Part shown: one piece after another, positions 7,125-10,080 of the stretch
Layout of the letters: the number at the start of each line of letters is the position of its first letter
Position numbering within the stretch: the stretch's first letter is position 1
Assembly: GCA_012511185.1 (NCBI GenBank)
Contig: JAAZGN010000035.1
Span: forward strand, 1-10,080
Source of the DNA: Clostridiaceae bacterium
Lineage (GTDB): Bacteria; Bacillota; Clostridia; Saccharofermentanales; DTU023
Length of the DNA stretch: 10,080 nucleotides
Direction: 5' to 3'
Program-made: the position numbers and the translations under genes
The notes under the pieces: generated by a model
What the model saw: only the letters and a program-made list of their open reading frames with translations
Told to the model about the DNA's origin: nothing
Database searches by the model: none

Positions 7125-7160
7125 ATATTGCTCAAATATCGGAACAAAGTACCAAACTTT
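7125..7160. promoter_or_regulatory. Two inverted repeats just upstream of the importer promoter
   Basis: ATATT-gctca-AATAT (7125-7139) and AAAGT-accaa-ACTTT (7146-7160) each have perfect 5-bp arms and a 5-bp centre. Their centres are 21 bp apart, two helical turns, and the second ends two bases before the -35 hexamer. The position suits an activator or a cooperative regulator. The arms differ in sequence and are AT-rich, so chance is a real alternative. Confidence 0.35.
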
Positions 7161-7162
7161 TA

Positions 7163-7191
7163 TTGACATTTCCTGTTTGCGGCTCTATAAT
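7163..7191 (+). promoter_or_regulatory. Consensus sigma-A promoter for the isomerase-importer operon
   Basis: TTGACA (7163-7168), a 17-base spacer and TATAAT (7186-7191) match the vegetative consensus exactly. Predicted transcription starts near 7198. Such a strong promoter would need tight repression, which fits the operator-like repeats around it. Confidence 0.85.
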
Positions 7192-7194
7192 TTT

Positions 7195-7206
7195 GACGGA
7201 CCCGTC
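7195..7206. promoter_or_regulatory. Inverted repeat over the predicted start of importer transcription
   Basis: GACGG-ac-CCGTC has perfect 5-bp arms and a 2-bp centre, centred about +3 relative to the predicted start site. This is a classic repressor position. It is GC-rich, unlike the AT-rich palindrome in front of the ROK gene, so it may bind a different regulator or act as a 5' hairpin in the mRNA. Confidence 0.4.
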
Positions 7207-7255
7207 GTTGAAGCCTTGGTGATCTCTTGGCTTTAGTAAAAGAAGTTTATTTTAT

Positions 7256-7264
7256 GGGGGGGGG
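7256..7264 (+). repeat. Run of nine G residues at the start of the NagB-like gene
   Basis: Nine consecutive G bases follow an ATG (7254) and precede the ATG chosen as start (7275). The G-rich stretch, ending GGCGG, is the only ribosome-site-like sequence for that start. Such runs are prone to slippage and also to sequencing error. Confidence 0.6.
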
Positions 7265-7274
7265 CGGTAGACAG

Positions 7275-8231
7275 ATGAAGTTTAACATGCTCAATACCAT
7301 CAAGGGTTCCTTGATGGAAGATTTCTATCCACCGGGCTGGGACTTGCAAAGAATTCGCGGGTGTCTCGGAAGCTCGCCTGACGAAGCCTTGCAGCGACAA
7401 CTATTTTGGAATTCCGGTTTTTCAGTGAACACGTGTAAAGACCGACCTGAATTTTATGTCAAACTTGGGTTCGAAATTGCGTCACAGATCAAAAAGGCCA
7501 GGGAGGAGAAGATCAAACTGGCCATGATTTTGCCCGTCGGTCCTATGGAACAATATGACTGGGTGGTGTATTTCCTCAAGTATTGGAATGTGCCCTGCGA
7601 CCATCTTTACTGTTTCAGCATGGATGAATGGACCGACGATCAGGGCAACTCGACGCCGGGAGATGAGATTGGTTCTTTCCAGTATGCCATGGAGCGCGGT
7701 TTTTATGGCAGGCTTGGTAAACTGACAGTGCCCCGTGACCAGCGATTTTTCGCGACCAAGGACACCTTGCCGTCCTACGGGGAAAAAATCAACGCGATCA
7801 AAACGAACGGCGGCAAGCTGGTCACTGTATACGGGGTTGGCAGGGATTTCCATGTCGCTTTTTGGGAACCGCATTTCGGCGAAGATTATGCTTCCGATGA
7901 AGAATGGCGTCAGGCAGAATATCGGATCGCGGCCAAGCTTCACCCCCTCTCCATCGAACAGAATTCCATTTTGAGCTATAAAAGCGACTTCACCAGCGTA
8001 CCCTGCCGGGCAAACACCATCGGACCGGGCATTTTTCTGAAAAGCGATTATTGCATCGGCGGTGTAGACGCCATCTTTGATTACGGGGCGGCCACCGCCG
8101 GCGTGTCACTGTGGTGCACGCTTCGTCACGGTCCTTCGCGGTGGATTCCTTCTTCCTATATGCCCACCCTGCCGGGCAAGTTCTTTTTTGTCGAGCCGCT
8201 TGCCGAGAAGATTGTGGTCAGCGAGCACTGA
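7275..8231 (+). CDS. NagB-fold sugar isomerase-like protein (glucosamine-6-phosphate isomerase/deaminase family)
   Basis: Protein of 318 residues resembling glucosamine-6-phosphate deaminase over its central part but longer (E. coli NagB has 266). Seen: FSMDEWTD with D117, matching the catalytic Asp of FNMDEY; YGVGRDFHVAFWEP with D191, H193 and E198, matching the Asp-His-Glu relay of GNDGHIAFNEP; VPCRANTIGPGIFL, matching the YALTVGVGTLL strand; and a C-terminal FFFVEP. The phosphate loop PTGGTP of NagB is replaced by ILPVGPMEQYDW, and no clear equivalent of the phosphate-contacting Lys/Arg is seen. The extra N-terminal 30 residues (EDFYPPGWDL) are unlike NagB. The ATG at 7275 was chosen over ATG 7254 and TTG 7227 because of G-rich ribosome-site sequence 8-10 bases upstream. 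First gene of the importer operon. It likely performs aldose-ketose isomerisation or deamination on an unknown sugar. Confidence 0.75.
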   Translation: MKFNMLNTIKGSLMEDFYPPGWDLQRIRGCLGSSPDEALQRQLFWNSGFSVNTCKDRPEFYVKLGFEIASQIKKAREEKIKLAMILPVGPMEQYDWVVYFLKYWNVPCDHLYCFSMDEWTDDQGNSTPGDEIGSFQYAMERGFYGRLGKLTVPRDQRFFATKDTLPSYGEKINAIKTNGGKLVTVYGVGRDFHVAFWEPHFGEDYASDEEWRQAEYRIAAKLHPLSIEQNSILSYKSDFTSVPCRANTIGPGIFLKSDYCIGGVDAIFDYGAATAGVSLWCTLRHGPSRWIPSSYMPTLPGKFFFVEPLAEKIVVSEH

Positions 8232-8242
8232 TGTGGTTGATA

Positions 8243-8259
8243 CGGCGTCCAATTCGCCG
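8243..8259 (+). other. Stem-loop between the isomerase-like gene and the binding-protein gene
   Basis: CGGCG-tccaatt-CGCCG can form a 5-bp GC stem with a 7-base loop, 21 bases before the binding protein's ribosome site. No T-run follows on the plus strand, so it is not a full terminator. It may be an mRNA processing or 5'-stabilising element. Confidence 0.4.
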
Positions 8260-8292
8260 ATATTAAGAAAAAATCCTAGGGAGGAAAGATGA

Positions 8293-9561
8293 ATGAAAAA
8301 AACAAGGATACTGGCGAGCATCGTCCTGGTGGTGGTTATGCTGTTCACATTTACTGCATGTGCCAAACCCGGGCCCGCTGGTGATGGGATCACCCTGAAT
8401 GCCCTGTTCATGAAGCAGGCCGGATACAGCGAAGATGAAGTAACCGCGATGACCGATGAGTTCATGGAAGCTCATTCCAACATTAAGATTAATCTGACGT
8501 TCGTCGCCTACGAAGAACTGGAGCCCAAGATTCTTGCTTCAGCTGAAAGTGGCGGCTACGATGTGGTTCTGGGGGACTGTATCTGGCCACCCGCCTTTGC
8601 TGAAGCCAATCTGGTCCTTGATGTGACCGACAGGGTTGAGAAACTGGACCTGGATGACATCTACGAGGGTGCCCTGGACTCCTGCAAGTATGAAGGCAAG
8701 TACTATGGCCTGCCTTGGCTGAACGACGTGCAGTACCTCTTCTACAACGAGGCCATGCTCAAAGATGTTGGAATCAGTGCCCCGCCTGCATCCTGGTCGG
8801 AGATGTTTGAGTACGCTCAGAAGATCAAAGACGCGGGCATCGTTGAGTACCCTGTCGTGTCCAGCTGGGCCCAGGCAGAGTGCATGATCACTGCCTTCAC
8901 CGTCATCGCGGGCGTTCATGGAGGTGCCTTCGTCGATGCCAGCAACAACCCGACCATCAACAGTGCAGAAAATCTGGCTGCGCTCGAATTCTGGGTCGAG
9001 AGCTTAAACAATGGCCTCATCAACCCCACGTCGATCGAAATGATTGAGGATGATGTCCTTAACACCTTCTGTGCCGGAAACGCCGCGTTCGCGGTTAACT
9101 GGACCTACATGAACAGTGTTATGAACGATCCTGAGCAATCAGCGGTTGCCGGCCAGTGCAAAATCGGTATCATTCCTGGTGAAGGAGACATCGTCAGCGC
9201 AACCGTCAACGGCGGCATGCCCTTGATGATCACGACAGGCTGCAAACACCCCGACGAAGCTTGGGACTACATGCTCTACCTGTCATCGAAGGATGTCCAG
9301 GCTAAATACTGCGCCAACGCCCTCCCGATCTGGAAATCCCTGTATACTGACAGCAGAGTCATTGAGACGGCCGGCGCGGATCTGGTCGAGGCATCGGGAA
9401 CACAGTTCCAGTACATTGAAAACCGTCCTATGGTGCCCTATTACAGTGAATTGTCTACATACATGCAGGCAGAACTGCAAAGGGCGCTGCTGGGTAATGT
9501 CGACGCCAAGACCGCGCTTGACAACATGCAACAAAAAGCACTTGATCTGGCAGCCAAGTAA
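8293..9561 (+). CDS. Sugar ABC transporter substrate-binding lipoprotein (family 1 extracellular solute-binding)
   Basis: Extracellular lipid-anchored receptor of 422 residues that captures a sugar and delivers it to the permeases. Seen: positive MKKTR start, hydrophobic segment (about 6-20) and lipobox FTAC with the lipidated C23; then the two-lobed fold with the hinge text GKYYGLPW (135-142), LFYNEAML (149-156), the aromatic ligand-site Trp in PASWSEMFEYAQKIK (168), and the C-terminal helix region ALLGNVDAKTALDNMQ. It follows the isomerase-like gene by 61 bases and has a strong GGAGG site (8280-8284) eight bases before ATG. Another ATG four bases upstream is out of frame. Binding proteins must be made in excess over permeases, which fits its own strong ribosome site and flanking stem-loops. 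The sugar is unknown; monosaccharide or oligosaccharide are both possible. Confidence 0.93.
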   Translation: MKKTRILASIVLVVVMLFTFTACAKPGPAGDGITLNALFMKQAGYSEDEVTAMTDEFMEAHSNIKINLTFVAYEELEPKILASAESGGYDVVLGDCIWPPAFAEANLVLDVTDRVEKLDLDDIYEGALDSCKYEGKYYGLPWLNDVQYLFYNEAMLKDVGISAPPASWSEMFEYAQKIKDAGIVEYPVVSSWAQAECMITAFTVIAGVHGGAFVDASNNPTINSAENLAALEFWVESLNNGLINPTSIEMIEDDVLNTFCAGNAAFAVNWTYMNSVMNDPEQSAVAGQCKIGIIPGEGDIVSATVNGGMPLMITTGCKHPDEAWDYMLYLSSKDVQAKYCANALPIWKSLYTDSRVIETAGADLVEASGTQFQYIENRPMVPYYSELSTYMQAELQRALLGNVDAKTALDNMQQKALDLAAK

Positions 9562-9581
9562 AGTGTTTTATTGAGCGACCA

Positions 9582-9611
9582 GCCGGGGCAAGCTTAAGAA
9601 CTTGCTCCGGC
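9582..9611 (+). other. Strong intercistronic stem-loop after the binding-protein gene
   Basis: GCCGGGGCAAG (9582-9592) and CTTGCTCCGGC (9601-9611) pair over 11 bp with one G-U wobble around an 8-base loop. It starts 20 bases after the binding-protein stop and lies before the permease ribosome site. No T-run follows, so it is more likely a 3' stabiliser or partial attenuator that keeps the binding-protein mRNA above permease mRNA than a terminator. Confidence 0.65.
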
Positions 9612-9643
9612 CGGCACCCGTTCCCCGATTGACGGAGGGCAAC

Positions 9644-10080
9644 TTGAAGCGCAGACGGGAAGAACAACGATACGCCTGGATTCTTATTTCTCCCGCCATG
9701 ATTGTGGTTTTCGGGGTCATTATTGCGCCCCTCTTCGCCACTTTGGTCTACAGACTGGTGCACTCCGATCTCATGAGTTCCCAGTACGGGGAGTTCGCCG
9801 GCCTCCACTTTTACATCAGCGCCTTGTCCTCCAAGGAGTTTTGGGCAGACCTTTGGCGTACCCTTGACTTCACGGTCGTCTCAACTGTCCTGGAGATCGT
9901 CTTTGGCCTGCTCATTGCCTTACTTCTGAACGAAAACTTCCCGGGCGTAAGATTTCTCAGATCTATTGTCATCATCCCCTGGGCACTTCCCACGGTGGTC
10001 AGCGGCAGCTTGTGGAAACTGATATTTCACGGTGAGTACGGGGTGTTGAACGCAATCCTGTTGCGCCTGAACCTCATCTC
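9644..10080 (+). CDS. Sugar ABC transporter permease, MalF/UgpA type, 3' end off window
   Basis: Membrane subunit forming half of the sugar channel; 145 codons are visible of a usual length near 290. Seen: a basic cytoplasmic start (MKRRREEQR), first membrane segment about 11-36 (AWILISPAMIVVFGVIIAPL), an outer loop with FWADLWRTLDFTVVSTV leading into a second segment about 75-97, and a third about 107-127 with IIPWALPTVVSGSLW, typical of this permease family. The EAA loop that contacts the ATPase lies beyond the edge. The start is TTG at 9644 with GGAGG five bases upstream; the next in-frame ATG falls inside the first membrane segment. It follows the binding-protein gene by 82 bases. A second (MalG-type) permease gene is expected downstream. 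Confidence 0.92.
   Translation, partial: MKRRREEQRYAWILISPAMIVVFGVIIAPLFATLVYRLVHSDLMSSQYGEFAGLHFYISALSSKEFWADLWRTLDFTVVSTVLEIVFGLLIALLLNENFPGVRFLRSIVIIPWALPTVVSGSLWKLIFHGEYGVLNAILLRLNLI

Noticed and set aside
1..10080. CRISPR arrays, tRNA or rRNA genes, insertion sequences, phage genes or a defence system
   Set aside because: No regularly spaced repeats, cloverleaf-like sequence, transposase, integrase or defence-type domains were seen on either strand.

Overview
The window looks like chromosomal DNA of an anaerobic, low-to-mid-GC Gram-positive bacterium, probably of the Clostridia. The reasons are strong AGGAGG-type ribosome binding sites, several TTG starts, a clostridial-type Y-family polymerase, an MsmK/UgpC-type ATPase with an N-terminal insertion, and a selenium/sulfur cassette (cysteine desulfurase, DUF3343, YedF-like) typical of anaerobic Bacillota. 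The taxonomic call is inference from gene types only. I see no rRNA, tRNA, CRISPR array or insertion sequence.

Layout. From the left edge to about 930 lies the 5' part of dinB on the minus strand, with a TTG start and a perfect 16-bp palindrome over its likely transcription start. A rho-independent terminator at 983-1012 separates it from a minus-strand cassette at 1120-2867, which reads csd-like cysteine desulfurase, DUF3343 carrier protein, then a DsrE-only YedF-like protein, with a 1-nt gap and an 11-nt overlap. Next on the same strand comes the ATPase of a carbohydrate ABC importer (2991-4178), then a FGGY xylulokinase-type sugar kinase (4310-5791) and a ROK-family repressor (5804-7006). 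The last two are tightly coupled in the order ROK, then kinase.

The 268-bp divergent region (7007-7274) is rich in regulatory sequence. It has a good minus-strand promoter (TTGACT-17-GATAAT), a perfect plus-strand promoter (TTGACA-17-TATAAT) and five short inverted repeats or palindromes, including an 18-bp candidate operator in the ROK leader. Rightward run a NagB-fold isomerase-like protein (7275-8231), a sugar-binding lipoprotein (8293-9561) and the first membrane permease (9644 to the right edge). Stem-loops sit on either side of the binding-protein gene.

How it works together (inference). The ROK protein senses a sugar or sugar phosphate and controls both arms. The lipoprotein, permease and MsmK-like ATPase import a sugar, the NagB-like protein isomerises it, and the FGGY kinase phosphorylates the resulting ketose. 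The NagB-like protein keeps the catalytic Asp/Asp/His/Glu set, but its phosphate-binding loop is not recognisable. This suggests an isomerase acting before the kinase, on a free sugar, which would be an unusual role for this fold. The substrate cannot be named from the sequence.
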